A model generated the notes under the pieces. That model had not been told where the DNA came from and did no database searches. It saw nothing but the letters and a program-made list of their open reading frames with translations. A stretch of DNA of 64,000 nt from Isoetes taiwanensis (Eukaryota > Streptophyta > Lycopodiopsida > Isoetales > Isoetaceae), in NCBI GenBank assembly GCA_021234155.1, contig JAJEKV010000037.1, positions 1,420,171 to 1,484,170 of the forward strand, written 5' to 3'. A program made the position numbers and the translations under genes. Shown piece by piece: positions 47,331-59,800 of this stretch. Position 1 is the stretch's first letter, and the number at the start of each line of letters is the position of its first letter.

Positions 47331-47846
47331 TACAATGTGTCTCTACCACTGGGACGAAAAAATCCCATGCGGGAGGAAAAACCCTTGTAATAGGCATTCA
47401 AATTCCCTATCTGGGCACTCAAATTCCCTGTGCTGTGAGGAACTCTCTGACCGTGGAGACTTGCAGAATGTAGGACGCGAGACGTGCAACCATTGGCGAA
47501 GCCAGCAATTGATGAATTGCTATCTCAGAGCATCTGAGATCGGCATGAGCTGCTCGGATGTGTGCATATGCCAGACACTCCCGTAGAGCATGGTGTTCAT
47601 CTTCTACTATCTGCATGTGACAACACTGGCATAATCCGTACCCCAGCGGCCTGTCTCAATTCTGAGATGGTGGGACCCTGTCCTCATTGCAGCTATGGCT
47701 CTCCATTTCTTGGTAGAGATGTGTGCCTTCAAATATTGGTGAGGGCCATGTTCGAGTGACGGATTAACCTGCGTGTGGTAGTGCTCTGTTTTGCGCTTCG
47801 CAAGAGTGAGCACATCCCACAGAGAGGCAGCAAAGCACTCATTCAA
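47331..47846 (-). pseudogene. LINE ORF2 C-terminal fragment, copy 3 (unoccupied target site)
   Basis: The same fragment as copies 1 and 2, continuous here. The minus strand encodes HQYLKAHISTKKWRAIAAMR, HHLRIETGRW and, after a frame change, VEDEHHALRECLAYAHIRAA. At 47633-47640 a single GGCAT marks the place where copy 2 received the LTR retrotransposon. Confidence 0.8.
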
Positions 47847-48960
47847 ATGCAGCTCCTGTTCCTTGATATCCGGGCATAGCCATAATTTGTTGATAGTTTA
47901 TGGACCATCTTGTAATGAATGTGCGTTACTAAATGTGCATTACAGAGAAACATATGGATTTGGTGACTTTGAACTTTTAGAGCTTCGGTGGAAGGAAAGA
48001 TGCATGTATGTCTTCAGCTATTTAGCTTTAGAAATTCGTGTTCTCAAAAACATATATGAAGAAGCTTATGATATTCTAGTTAAGCAGATGCCGATTGAAG
48101 CTAGATTTTGTAGTGAAGCTATTTTTATTAATATATGGAAAATGAGTTCTTTAAAATGTTGTTGGCGATTGAAGCTGGATTTCGTATTGGAACTACTTTT
48201 TATAAATATATGGAAAATGAGTTGTTTGGAATGCTGTTTGACAGAATGGAGAAGTGGTATGATATTTGAGAATGGATAAGTAGGATGATATTTGATAAGT
48301 AGGCCCTTGATATTTAAAATAAAAAAGTTTTAAGCAATTGAAATGGCATGTGGGAGCACATTTGACTCATGCTCCAATTTGGCTGGGAATTTGGGGGAAT
48401 GTTGTCACATATGGGTACGAACATTGGTAGTGAGGAAAGGAGTATGCACATTGCAGAAGGAAAGTGGTAGATTTTTGAGAAAAGGGGATATTAAACTACA
48501 AGATCACAAAAGGGGGGAATTGTTGAGAAAAGTGGTATTAACTGAGTAAGGGGATATTAAACTATAAAATCACAAAAAGGGGATGGTTGAGAAAAGGGCA
48601 TGAATGGAGTAAGGGGATATCGGGATTGTTAAGAAAAGGGTATGAACATTGGTTGCAAGAAATGGGGTAGGAATATTGCATATGTCGAAATGGGGTATAA
48701 AAAAAAAAAAAAAAAGTAAGGGGATATTAAACTACAAAATCACAAAAGGGGGATTGTTGCTAGAAAAGGGTATGAACATTAGTTGTGAGAAAAGGGGTAT
48801 GAACATTGGATATGCCAACGGAGGATATAAAAAAAAAAAAAAATTAATTCGGGGAATACTAATCTACAAAATCATAAAGGGTTTTATAGCCAAATACCCC
48901 TTTCTTAAAATCATATCCATTACAGGAAAAGGGGGATTTTGCGGGGTTGCTTGTGGAGGA
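47847..48960 (+). repeat. Unrecognised duplicated block with minisatellite, copy 3
   Basis: Same content as 8882-9990. The open frame at 47791-48279 includes the NIWKMSSLKCC / NIWKMSCLECC internal duplication. The minisatellite occupies about 48475-48905. Confidence 0.6.
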
Positions 48961-49574
48961 TATAAGGTGCTTATATTGAACTAGCTCTTTTGTTTTTTGT
49001 GATAAATTGATAATCTTTTGGTTTAACACCACATGGTTTTAAATGGTAAAGACAAAACAAAGGTTAAGGAGCAAGGAATGTGCATACTGTTTGGCGTATA
49101 GAGTTTGAAAGGGCACATTAAACATTAATCTGCAAGCTCTTTTGTTCTTTGTGATTAACTTAACTATATTTCAACTTTTGATTGACTAAAAAAATCGGCC
49201 TCTATTGTACTTTGCCATTGAAAGCACCTAGTCCTGTATAATATGTAATGCAGCAAGTCTCTATTATTGGCATTGTTGACATGCAGGAGATGGCAAAAAT
49301 ATTATTTCAGGCAATCGGGTACTATAACAACCTTTCCTACTATGCAGATGAGGACAATAAGGTTTGCACAAAACTGCTAGATGCAAAAAAATTATATAGA
49401 CAAACTGCACTTCATATTGCTTCAAGACGAGTTTCAACATGGTTTATAACATTTCTTCCCCAAACTGGTGCATCTACTAGCATTGATAACCAATATGGCA
49501 TGAGAGCCATTGATGCTGCAAAGAAACATGGCCATATCACATCAAAAACGATGCCCACATTCTCCTTAAAATCT
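48961..49574 (-). repeat. In-place inversion of a 0.6-kb segment in copy 3
   Basis: 48961-49574 is the reverse complement of 10018-10638 of copy 1, while both flanks stay in the original orientation (GCTTGTGG before, AGTTACATTTG after). About two bases are missing at the left junction. It contains the ankyrin fragment, so that fragment reads on + here. Confidence 0.92.
49248..49566 (+). pseudogene. Ankyrin-repeat protein fragment, copy 3 (inverted)
   Basis: The plus-strand frame from the ATG at 49248 carries the same residues as copies 1 and 2 (QEMAKILFQAIGYYNN, YRQTALHIASRRVSTW, DAAKKHGHI) and runs out of homology at the inversion junction near 49574. The frame is intact over its length. 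Confidence 0.6.
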
Positions 49575-49925
49575 CAGTTACATTTGTTTATACGATGTAT
49601 CCTTTGAATGTCAACGTCATTATATTTGTTTCTTGAACTCCTGCGTCTTTTCTTTTCTGGCCAATACAACATGTTTATAGTTTGTCTTTTATCATGGTTG
49701 TTGTACAGAGGTGACAACTTGCAAAAAGATAGGAGGACAAGACAACCACTTTGTATGATTAGACTATAGACCAAGGATACAAGGTGAATGTGATCCTATT
49801 ATTATAGCTATTTACAACCGTAGAAGCTTATTCACAAATGCAGTGCAACCAAACTGAAATCCAAACCAAATTGTATTGTCATTTATCATATTCAGCCAAC
49901 TTGCAAACTAAGCACGTGAATAATA
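49575..49925. other. Duplicated spacer, copy 3
   Basis: Matches 10639-10980, then joins directly to SWC2 exon 7 sequence at about 49925. The PPR fragments and SWC2 exons 8-11 are absent. Confidence 0.6.
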
Positions 49926-51797
49926 GCTTCTGGATAATAGCTTTTTTCTTCACCTCCTCTTCCCGAGCCCGCATCTTCTCTAATGACTGCAGGTTCATAA
50001 TCTCTAAAAAGCAGATGAAAATCATTTTCTGCATAAGACACGTTCCCAAAAATTATTGTCCTATCAATATAGATGCTAAACAAACCTGTTTGTGCTGCTT
50101 CTAGAAGCATATCCTCTTGTGTCATCCTCCTTTCCTCCTCGTTTCCGTTTTTCTTCTTGACACACTGGAACATAAGAGACGTTGCATAAGCAATGAAAAC
50201 TATCATATATATATATATGGTCATCGCGATTTTGCACCGCAACCAGATCAAACCTCTTTAGATCTGCTTTTCTTTTTCTTTAACTGATCTCTAATGCTGG
50301 ATGAAAAGAAAATCCTGGCATTCCCACATGAGAACTAACCTCTGGACATCAGTTAAACAAGGATATGGCAGAGGATAAAATGGATTGTGGAAACCCGACA
50401 TAACAACGGCGCTTTTTCAGCAAACAAATCCCAAGTCGTGCTGACACAATTAGTGGATTCTTCTCAAAATCTCAAGAACAGAGCAAAACTTCATTAAGAT
50501 GCTATAGTTGTTGACAATCGAGGACAAGCAGATGACATTGTTTGGGGTGTTCAGAAATGCTGTCCATAAACACACAATTTTAGCATAGACCTTCCAAACA
50601 GTTTAATGTAAACCTACTGATAAATCATTTATAAATTACCATGTCACAAATTGAAATGGAAGAGAAACTTTTGTCGTTAAAGTGAGCAAAGTACGGTATA
50701 TGAAAAAACATGAATACATGCAATTCATAGAAAACATGTTTTTGCTTCATGATGATTTACAGTGCCGGAAAAAGAATCTATTGCATACCTTTTGAGTACT
50801 CTGTAATGCTGCACGCAATGCATCTCTCTCAGCTTTCCTAACAATTACGGCCATTCTTGAGGATTTTCTTACTATTTTCTCCCCTTCATCTTGCAGCAAT
50901 TCTTGATTATCATCATCAGCAAAGTCAAGCTTCTTTTGTGTTGAACTGGACGGTTGAGACAGTTTTGACACTTCTTCCATGTCCCCTTCAGTTGCTGCAG
51001 CAACAGCTCCTTCTAAAACATTCATTCCCCTTTTTATAGGCTTTGATCCCTTTTTCTTGTCGCTAAATGCCTTCTTCCCTGGAAATATCCGTCTCTTCTT
51101 AACTTGCTTCCTGCCCAAAATCAATACTCAGACCTCCAATGTAACTAAACAAATTTCTACATGTTGCACAAAATACGTCTCTTGAGCAGAATAACCGACC
51201 TCTCATCTTCCTCTGCTTCTTCATTATCTGATTCAGGCACTTGGAAATATAAAAGTTGATCTTAGCATTAAATCTTTGAAACAATTTAAACCGCATCACA
51301 TGCTTTTAAGTTTGAACACATAAAATGCACGAATTTATGCATGCTTTTAAGTTTAATGTTTCCAGCTCAAAATCCAACTATCGTACATAGACTGCACAGA
51401 ACTCTGGCTTCTCAGACACCAGGAATAATAAGCCAAGTCTGAAGTTTCACTTATGTGAGCACAAAACATTGCATCTAAGCTATCTTGAACATATAAGGGG
51501 ATTAGATGAACAGGTTGCATCATGCATTAATAGTAACTCTTCTTTAATGCATACTTCTGCTCCTTACGCAATTAAAGGTAGATGTCACACGAGCTTCAAT
51601 TTTTGCATGGAAAGCAGAAAAACACAAAATCCAAAATGATAGAGTAGGCAAGTACAAAAACGGAATGGATAAGTATTGACATCAGTTCGTCTCCTTACAT
51701 CTTCATCAAAATCACTGTCAAAGACATCAACTTGCTCTTCTTCCTCTTCATACTCATTATCAACTGCATCCTGTAGTCGAATAAAAACTTAGTCAGG
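49926..51797 (-). pseudogene. SWC2: SWC2/YL1-like gene, duplication copy 3, exons 3-7 only
   Basis: The minus strand keeps the acidic exon 3 (about 51701-51776), the VPESDNEEAEEDER exon, the long exon with RKQVKKRRIFPGKKAF and SSRMAVIVRKAERDALRAAL (50790-51113), the MTQEDMLLEA exon and most of exon 7 (LAREEEVKKKAII). Exons 1-2 and 8-11 are missing. Homology ends at about 51797, where an unrelated gene fragment begins. This is a dead internal fragment. Confidence 0.88.
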
Positions 51798-52641
51798 TCC
51801 AATACATAGAATTCCTATCCAGTCGAGAGTTATCAAGTACTTCATTACAAGCTTGTTCGAGGGAGATCAGATTGTATGCGAGTGGTATATGAATGGCCTG
51901 TTCTCTCAAGATTCAATTGCGCAGGAAGACACTGCATCCAAAAAAGGTAGTCAAGTACAAGACAGTTGGACCATCAAGAAAGGACCTGAAAGAATAATGA
52001 TCCCAGCTCTGGATCCCGATCAAGAAATCTGGTCAGAGCCAAACTCAAACTGGGATCCAGACGGGCCCATCAAACTTGTAATTTTTGACGTGAATAGAGT
52101 CTTGGCTGCAGTATACCACGATGGTGATGTCCCTAAGCTTAATATCTCACAGAAGCCAACAAAAATAGGGTCTAAGATCGTCTATCCTCGGCCTCAAGCA
52201 AAAACGATTATTCAATGGTGCCTGGAATGGGGATTCGAAATGGCCATATGGTTTTGTATGGCAAAGAAAAATGTTGTCAATGTCCTTGGTGTACTCGACC
52301 TGCCTGTTTTTAAGTTCAAGTTTGTTTGGGGAAACGAAAGTGTCAAGCATGTGTCAGACCTCGATCTGGCCATCACGAAGGGGAAGCCTATTATGGTGAA
52401 AAGAATGGAAAGAGTTTATAAAGCATACCAGGATTTTAACAAACACACCACGCTGATCATAGACAACACCGCCTACAAGTGTTATCATAACTCGAACAAT
52501 ACAATCATTGCAAAGAGTTATCGACCAGAAGAGCATGAAACAGATAAGTGGTTGTCTTATAATCTCATTCCAGTGTTGGCGGAATCCATGTTTTCCATTC
52601 TTGTGGCCGATGTGATTAGGAACTATCCGAACCTCAAGTAG
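51793..52641 (+). pseudogene. FCP1/NIF-like HAD phosphatase domain, 5' truncated
   Basis: The frame is open from 51793, right at the duplication junction, to a stop at 52639-52641; the first Met in frame is near 51891. After an acidic, unrecognised N-terminal part comes GPIKLVIFDVNRVLAAVYHD, matching the first HAD motif of FCP1/small CTD phosphatases in its plant DLN variant (DVN instead of DxD). Later blocks are YPRPQAKTIIQWCLEWGFEM, FVWGNESVKHVSDL and TTLIIDNTAYKCYHNSNNTI, the usual IDD-type motif. With Asn at the second position, true phosphatase activity is doubtful. The gene's beginning was probably removed by the adjoining rearrangement. Confidence 0.7.
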
Positions 52642-52993
52642 GTTGAACTGGAGAGCAGCGCGATCATGAGGGCTATGGACGGGAAATATTATGATGATTA
52701 AGATCAGTGACCTCTGATTTCATCTAGCAAAATTCTGTAGAGTTTTGAAAGAAACGTGAACAATTGTATTATATTCTGTAATGAAAATACTTGTACATTG
52801 ACTTCCTAGGGCCTTTCTCGACGAGAAAGGCACTGCTTGTCCCAATGATGAGACCGTTTGTATGCTTCTTTGTGTGATTGGATGCACCTATATGGAATGA
52901 ACTCTCCAATCTATTTTGAATTCTGCAACCTTTTCTTCGTTACTCATGACTAATGGCACCGTAATTGTTAATCATAGACTCTTTTTATTCTAG

Positions 52994-53298
52994 GTAGCTC
53001 GACACATGGCACAGATCCAGCTCAGGCTACACTCTTACCAGGGCTTTGGGATAAGCTTGCTCGTGATTGCAGATGCTATGGGACCTCAAGAAATGAGGAA
53101 GAGAGCAAGAACATTTCGCAACTCCAGAAAGCTCAAAGGATCTTCCAAGCATTGCACGACATCCACGGAGGTTGGGGAACGAGCATATTCGACCCGGCGA
53201 TTGATGAAAAGATGCGAGAGGAGGGTGGAGAAATTGGTTGGACAGGCCAGTGGTTGGCTCACGAGGCACCTCCTCGTGAGGCATTTCACGTTCTTTAG
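52994..53298 (+). CDS. Terminal exon of unrecognised protein
   Basis: Right after an acceptor-like TTTTTATTCTAG, one frame stays open for about 100 codons to a TAG at 53296-53298. It contains PGLWDKLARDCRCYGTS, KAQRIFQALHDIHGGWGTSI and GWTGQWLAHEAPPREAFHVL. The composition is protein-like and there is no early Met, as expected for an internal or last exon. It may be the end of the FCP1-like gene, but the splice phase with the stop at 52639 does not fit, so that link is unproven. The overlapping 114-codon frame starting at 53006 is a shadow. Confidence 0.5.
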
Positions 53299-53929
53299 GT
53301 TGCCCCCAAAGCTTATAGACGGCAAGAAGCCCCGCACATTCTTCCTGTAAGGTGGACCACCTACCATGATGATGTAACTGTAGTGGCAGCAAGACCGCCA
53401 TGGTCTCTGCGTCCGATATAAATATATTGTAACTAATTAATTTATCAATAATAATTCTTTGTTTTCAATGTGTAATGAAATTCCTTTGTTTGAGTTGTAT
53501 TCTTGGTGTTCTCGACTCGCGATCCGAGAAAACAGAGGGAAAGATATAGGATGCTTGGACCAACCTAACACAGAAATACTCAAATTTGGATAGTTATAGA
53601 GGCCGAAAACTTTTCGCTCGTCCTTTTCGTGCAAAATAACAAAGTTCCAAAAAAAAAGTGGGAATCACATGTGACCCACTTTAATTAAATGCGACTTTTG
53701 AAATTCTTTTGATCATCAACAATCTTGGAGAGCATTAGCATATGCTAAAGTTTTGGCATTTTTGTCTGTGAGGATTATCTTAAAGGAGGAGTCTTCTATT
53801 TTAAATATGAGTAAAGGAGTTGGGAGACCCATAATTCTTTTCACAAGAAGAACATTGAGGTTGCTTTGCTGACCTCTTCTTCAATAATGATTGCTATTAC
53901 ATGAGGTCAGATATAGACCTTATTCAAAT
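53299..53929. other. No gene seen
   Basis: AT-rich sequence without a recognisable frame. It probably includes the 3' untranslated region of the preceding exon's gene. Confidence 0.4.
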
Positions 53930-54851
53930 GGGAAAATTTTAAAAATGCCTTTATATTTTCGTGTATTTGCCAAAATGCCCTTGTATTTTTTATATTTATC
54001 AAAATACCCTATTTTTTCATACGCTTCATGATTCCTGGAGACGTACACAGGTTCGGTAGATGAATCGTCTCGGCCTCCTGTGACAGAAAGTTTCTGATGT
54101 GGTCTTGAACTAGAGGAACTCCATAATTCTATAGACGTCTCTCTCGCCGGACCTATTTGGAGGCCTTATTTCTTCATCTAGAAGTCTGCTGGCAGCAACT
54201 TAGCAAAACGCTGTCAAATTTAGGGATCTTGATTGAGCCAGATTATTATACAGAAGCCTGGATTTGAACAATTTATTTCAGATTTGAGACAAAAAATTCT
54301 GTTGCTTATTTCTATGGAAATAAAATAGAATGTCATAAGTGCTTATCTTCTGCACCCAAATTATATTTGTTTTCTCTTTCTGGATATGGAGGCTCTGGAT
54401 TGTGTATTACTTGTGCATAGAATACTACGCCTCTATGTCAAAGATATATATCCTTCGATTGTGCGCATGGCAGCAGATAAGGTGATGTCGATTCGCAGAA
54501 TAAAACTTAGTTCCAACGATTATAGTTGTTCCATCGTTAACGGATTTGTACAAGGCAATCAATCAATTTTATAGCCATATACAGAAGATCTACAAATAGG
54601 AAATCTTTCAAATCAGAGAGAAGAATCAGTCATGAATCTCTGCACCCTAAAATGTAGGGCAAGCATTAGGCCATAAATGCTTTTACAATGATGATCAGCA
54701 GGAGGAAATTGGGCAGGAAGATGAGCTTGCTATGGCAAAAAACAGAAGGCTGTGAAAGTTTTTGAATTAAGGGCATTTTGATGAATTCTAGAAATATAGG
54801 GGCATTTTGACAAATATTAGAAAATACAAGGGCATTTTTAAAATTTTCCCC
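53930..54851. mobile_element. 922-bp TIR element (MITE/MULE-like)
   Basis: Both ends carry an imperfect inverted repeat of about 85 bases starting GGGAAAATTTTAAAAATGCC, with further matching words (CAAAATGCCC, TGTATTT). ATTCAAAT at 53922-53929 is repeated directly at 54852-54859, giving an 8-bp target duplication. The interior has no transposase frame, so it is a non-autonomous element. The TIR wording looks Mutator-like, while 8 bp would also suit hAT. Confidence 0.82.
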
Positions 54852-54859
54852 ATTCAAAT

Positions 54860-55576
54860 TAATACTTTCGTTAATCTCCGTGTTGAATATGCTATGCTCT
54901 GATAGCATGTCATATTTTGGCCAGTGGGAAACTGAATAAGTTTTAAGAACATATAGAATCTGATAACACTATTTTTGGATTTGGCAATATTTTGCTCATA
55001 TAATATGTTATCTTTTGTTTTCTGGACCATGACCATATGTACAAGTCACTAGATAGTCTTAAGTTTTGGAAGTGCAATGTGAACAATAAATAAATAAGTG
55101 AAACTATTTCTATGAGACGTTGCATTTGTGAATAAGTGTATTGTATAGTTCCTTCCCGTTATATAAATGATCAGTACTTGACCAACGTGGCCATCAATCA
55201 ACATACGATCTATTATACCTTGTTCCAAAGGCAACCTCTAGTGTTAGCATGGTCAAAGTTTTCAGTTAAGGTGTATGCTAGCTTATTTAGGTGTAGATTA
55301 CATTACTATTGCATTAGATGTTACAAAATCAATTTCAAGAAATTGAGTATTACATACTGGAATTGATTTTTTTCATTTCGCAATAGTGACAAGTTTTTCT
55401 TCACTTTCCATTAATCACCCAACTTCGATAATAGATGCTGCTGGAGCTTTTCCATATACACAATTAGTAGATACAGAAAAAGATAAGTAACCATATTTCT
55501 TCACAGTTAGTTCGTAATATAATCTGACTTATAAGGAAGCACAATTGTACGTTTTCCATGGATGTTTTGTATTCAA
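54860..55576. other. No gene seen
   Basis: AT-rich, with only short unsupported frames. Confidence 0.4.
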
Positions 55577-55857
55577 GGGGGGCTTTTATAGTGCAGCTAG
55601 TGAATAGGCTCTATGTATGGCGAGGAAGGAAGTGTGACAGGGCAATGATGGTAGCCGCAGATCGTGCAGCATTTCAGCTGCTCAGATATGAACATGCGCA
55701 GGGACCAATAATCAGTGTGAGAGAAGGCAGGGAACCACAGTTTTCACTTGCAGCAATTTGCCCTGGAAAGCATTCACCTCACAGTATTCCTAAAAATTTT
55801 GGCCCACAAGGTGCAGCATTGAAACTAGTCTCAGGATACAATAAGGACTGCGCTTGA
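55577..55857 (+). pseudogene. Gelsolin-like exon fragment (MKP1-type phosphatase)
   Basis: Following an acceptor-like TATTCAAG, the frame reads GAFIVQLVNRLYVWRGRKCD then LLRYEHAQGPIISVREGREP before losing similarity and stopping at 55857. The LYVWRGRKC pattern followed by RYE...GPIxxVxEGxEP is that of the gelsolin-like segment in plant MAP-kinase phosphatase MKP1 as I recall it. No phosphatase active-site motif is nearby, so this is an isolated exon or relic. Confidence 0.5.
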
Positions 55858-56029
55858 AGGTCCTTTCCAACATAAAAGAAATAGATTGATCTCCTATTTC
55901 TTCCAATCTAACACTAGGTCGCCGCTCTCTCTTTGTGTTGATACTGGCTGCTGGGGCTTCCAAAGGGCCATTTTCAACATCAGCAGCTGCAGCGTCAATT
56001 TTGGGCATCTCCTGCTGCAAATCGCCCAT
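55856..56029 (-). pseudogene. Unrecognised N-terminal exon with RRPSVRLEEIGDQ motif
   Basis: From the ATG at 56029 on the minus strand: MGDLQQEMPKIDAAAADVEN, then INTKRERRPSVRLEEIGDQS. The R-x-SVRLxEIGDQ stretch recurs in plant proteins of unknown function, so the exon may be real. Nothing downstream could be joined to it. Confidence 0.35.
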
Positions 56030-56647
56030 GCTTCCAAGAATTTGGACAACCCTAAGCGAGAAAGAAGTGGGTGCTCAACTACGGTGGTTCAAAAGATTTC
56101 TGGAAGTTTGATTGGGAAGGCAGAAATGCAAGAACTTAGACTTACACCAGACGCAGCTGCTCTCTGAGAAAAATGCCGACCGATTCCAGGCCAAAGTTGT
56201 GCACAAGCTTCACGCCGGACCTGTGCAAAGAAGCTCTTCACAGTTTTGCTCTTGTTGCCGCCATAGCTTCTCGCCATCGCTGTAGCGCCTCTCGGATCCA
56301 GCTTCTCTGCCAGGCGTCGAGATCTTTGAGGAAGAAAAAATACGTGGCAACAAAACATCAAATTAGATTGCGGCGCAGAAAAAATAACGACGACAAAAAC
56401 AGAAAATAGAAATTGGAAACTGACTTATATATGTTCAGATTGTTCTCTTCCGTATAACACATTAATGCATAAATTTAAGTCTTGCACGCAGTTTCTGCAA
56501 GTTCCAATGGGCAACCCATTGATGCGTTTAAACATGCCTCATGGCACGGCGCTAGTGGAGGACGCAACAGAATGCTTCCCGAGTGTGTTTTACTTTGCAG
56601 TAAATCAAGCGAATTTAAAGTTCTTTTTTGCACAGGTTAAAATATAT
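56030..56647. other. No gene seen
   Basis: Several overlapping short frames exist on both strands, none with recognisable motifs. The duplicated SWC2 3' flank begins at about 56648. Confidence 0.35.
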
Positions 56648-56888
56648 ACCATCTCCCAATTTAAAGACTGGGACTTTTTTGTCAAAAGATAGAGCCATGT
56701 GAAATAGAGCTATGGTCAAGCATCGTTGCTATTAGTTTCATCCGGATTCCAAGGGCTGATCCTTCCATCAGGCGAAACGTCGGTCCTAAATAGCTGTATT
56801 AGTTTTGTTCGACCGTTCTGCACTCTGAGCATCCTTTGTGTTCTGCATTGCCGGTAAGCCTGCTCAACCTGAATAGCTTTTTTCATGG
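56648..56888 (-). other. 3' flank of SWC2 copy 4
   Basis: Homologous to 13439-13740 of copy 1. A short minus frame (VQNGRTKLIQLFRTDVSP) is kept in both but lies after the stop, so I read it as untranslated DNA. Copy 1 has an additional insert just before the stop. Confidence 0.5.
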
Positions 56889-59800
56889 TCACTGAGGATC
56901 CCACTCACAAAAAACGGTTGTTGGAGATGACGGGCCTAGAATTCCAGACTCTAGACTGATGTCATTTGTGTTCAACTCTTCAGAAAGGACAGTGTTCTGC
57001 ATCACAAATGAAGGCATTGCAGTAGAAGAGGCTGAAAGCCCATTGTCAAGGTTTGAAGGAAGCACAACTTCTAAGTCCTCTAAAAGGAAATCTGCTTCAT
57101 TAGCTTCCTCAACAGGTAGCTGAGGGTAAGACATTGTCGCAGTAATAGCCCTGTGAAAACCTTCTGCCTTGGAGCCTTCCTTTTGTGTGGGCACCAGAGA
57201 CGGTGTAACTTGCAGAGTGCCAGAACTAACATGGGAGGAGGGTCTCGCCCCTTGAGGAAATTTGGCTGTTGATGCTGGTGGAGACTTTTTGAACCTCAGC
57301 CTTACTACACCGACACGCCCTGAAAATGACTTTTCATGCTCAACTGCTGTCCTTTTCTTCCGAAAACTGACATGTGAAGCCTGATGATTGTCTGCCTTTG
57401 AATACCTAGTATATGTAGAACAATTACTAATGTCATATATGCCCATCATAATCTTATTTCACAAGAGCTTCAATAATGAAAACCAAATTTACCGTTCTCT
57501 AATCATTTTGAAGGCCTCCTTTGTGGCATACGGAAGGCCAGTTAATGGATCACGATACCTGCACATTCAAATATTTCAGGAATTGCCATTTCGGAAAATT
57601 TATGCCAAACGATTAGATTAAGTTAAAAAGAACAAAGGTCCTACATGTCTTACCTTGCAGGTAACCCAGTAATAACGCACACGTGCCTATCTGGATCTGC
57701 AACAACATTCCATTATCAGTACCAAGGTCTGTTTTTAATAAATAAAAATATTGAAAGAAGTTGAATTCTCCTAAATCAAAATATTATTTTTTGACTATCC
57801 AAGCAAGAAGATAAAAAACCGTACATGTTGGAGCTTTTGAGTTAATAACCTCTGGAAATGTAGAGACTTTTGTGAATTCCAGTACGTTCTTACCTGGATA
57901 TAGAAAAAAGAAATTAGATTTCTAGAACATACAAAATTCAATCATTTCTCAATATCGATACAAATGCACACCCCCTGTCGAGTAAAATCTGATTTGAGGC
58001 CCAGTGTAAAGAAGTTTCTGAATAATAGCTTTTTTTTTCACCTCCTCTTCCCGAGCCAGCATCTTCTCTAATGACTGCAGGTTCATAATCTCTAAAAAGC
58101 AGATGAAAATCATTTTATGCATAAGACACGTTCCCAAAAATTATTGTCCTATCGATATAGATGCTAAACAAACCTGTTTGTGCTGCTTCTAGAAGCATAT
58201 CCTCTTGTGTCATCCTCCTTTCCTCCTCGTTTCCCTTTTTCTTCTTGACAGGCTGGAACATAAGAGACGTTGCATAAGCAATGAAAACTATCATATATAT
58301 ATATGGTCATCGCGATTTTGTACCGCAACCAGATCAAACCTCTTTACATCTGCTTTTCGTTTTCTTTAACTGATGTCTAATGCTGGATGAAAAGAAAATC
58401 CTTGCATTCCCACATGAGAACTAACCTCTGGACATCAATGCAGTTAAACAAGGGTATGGCAGAGGATAAAATGGATTGTGGAAACCAACATAACGACTGC
58501 TTTTTTCAGCAAACAAACCCCAAGCTGTGCTAGAACATAATTAGTGGATTCTTCTAAAAAACTCAAGAACAGAGCAAAACTTCATTAAGATGCTAGAGTT
58601 GTTAACAATCGAGGACAAGCTGTTTAACGTTAAACTGTTTGGAAGGTCTATGCTAAAACTGTTTATAAATTACCATGTCACAAATTGAAATGGAAGAGAA
58701 ACTTTTGTCGTTAAAGTGAGCAAAGGACGGTATATGGAAAAACATGAATACATGCAATTCAATACATTAGCATGAATAGAATAGAAAACATGTTTTTGCT
58801 TCATAATGATTTACAGTGCCGGAAAAAGAATCTATTGCATACCTTTTGAGTACTCTGTAAAGCCGCACGCAATGCATCTCTCTCGGCTTGCCTAACAATT
58901 ACGGCCATTCTTGAGGATTTTCTTACTATTTTCTCCCCTTCATCTTGCAGCAATTCTTGATTATCAACATCAGCAAAGTCGAGCTTCTTTTGTGTTGAAC
59001 TGGACGGTTGAGACAGTTTTGACACTTCTTCCACGTCTCCTTCAGTTGCTGCAGCAACAGCTCCTTCTAAAACATTCATTCCTCTCTTTATAGGCTTTGA
59101 TCCCTTTTTCTTGTCGCTAAATGCCTTCTTCCCTGGAAATATCCGTCTCTTCTTAACTTGCTTCCTGCAAGACCAAAATCAATACTCAGACCTCCAATGT
59201 AAGTAAACAAATTTCTACATGCTGCACAAAATACTTCTCTTGAGCAGAATAACCCACCTCTCATCTTCCTCTGCTTCTTCATTATCTGATTCAGGCACCT
59301 GGAAATATAAAAGTTGATCTTAGCATTAAATCTTTGAAACAATTTAAACCGCAACACATGCTTTTAAGTTTGAAATGCGAAGCTCAAAATCTGATCAGCA
59401 CATAGAATGCACGAATTTATGCATGCTTTTAAGTTTAATGTTTCGAGCTCAAAATCCAACTATAATACATAGACTGCACCAGAATTCTGGCTTCTCAGAC
59501 ATCAGAAATAATGAGCCAAGTCTGAAGTTTCACTTATGTGAGCACAAAACAGTGCATCTAAGCTATTTTGAACATATGAGGGGATTAGATGAACAGGTTG
59601 CATCATGCATTAATAGTAACTCCTTTAATGCATACTTCTGCTCCTCAAGCACTTAAAGCTAGATGTCACACGAGCTTCAAGTTTTGCATGGAAAGCAGAA
59701 AAACACAAAATCGAAAATGATAGAGTAGGCGCAAGTACAAAAACGGAATGGATACGTATTGACATCAGTTCGTCTGCTTACATCTTCATCAAAATCACTG

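Noticed and set aside
53006-53350. 114-codon frame starting MAQIQLRLHS
   Set aside because: Another frame over the same bases has an acceptor site, more protein-like composition and a clean stop; this one is a shadow.
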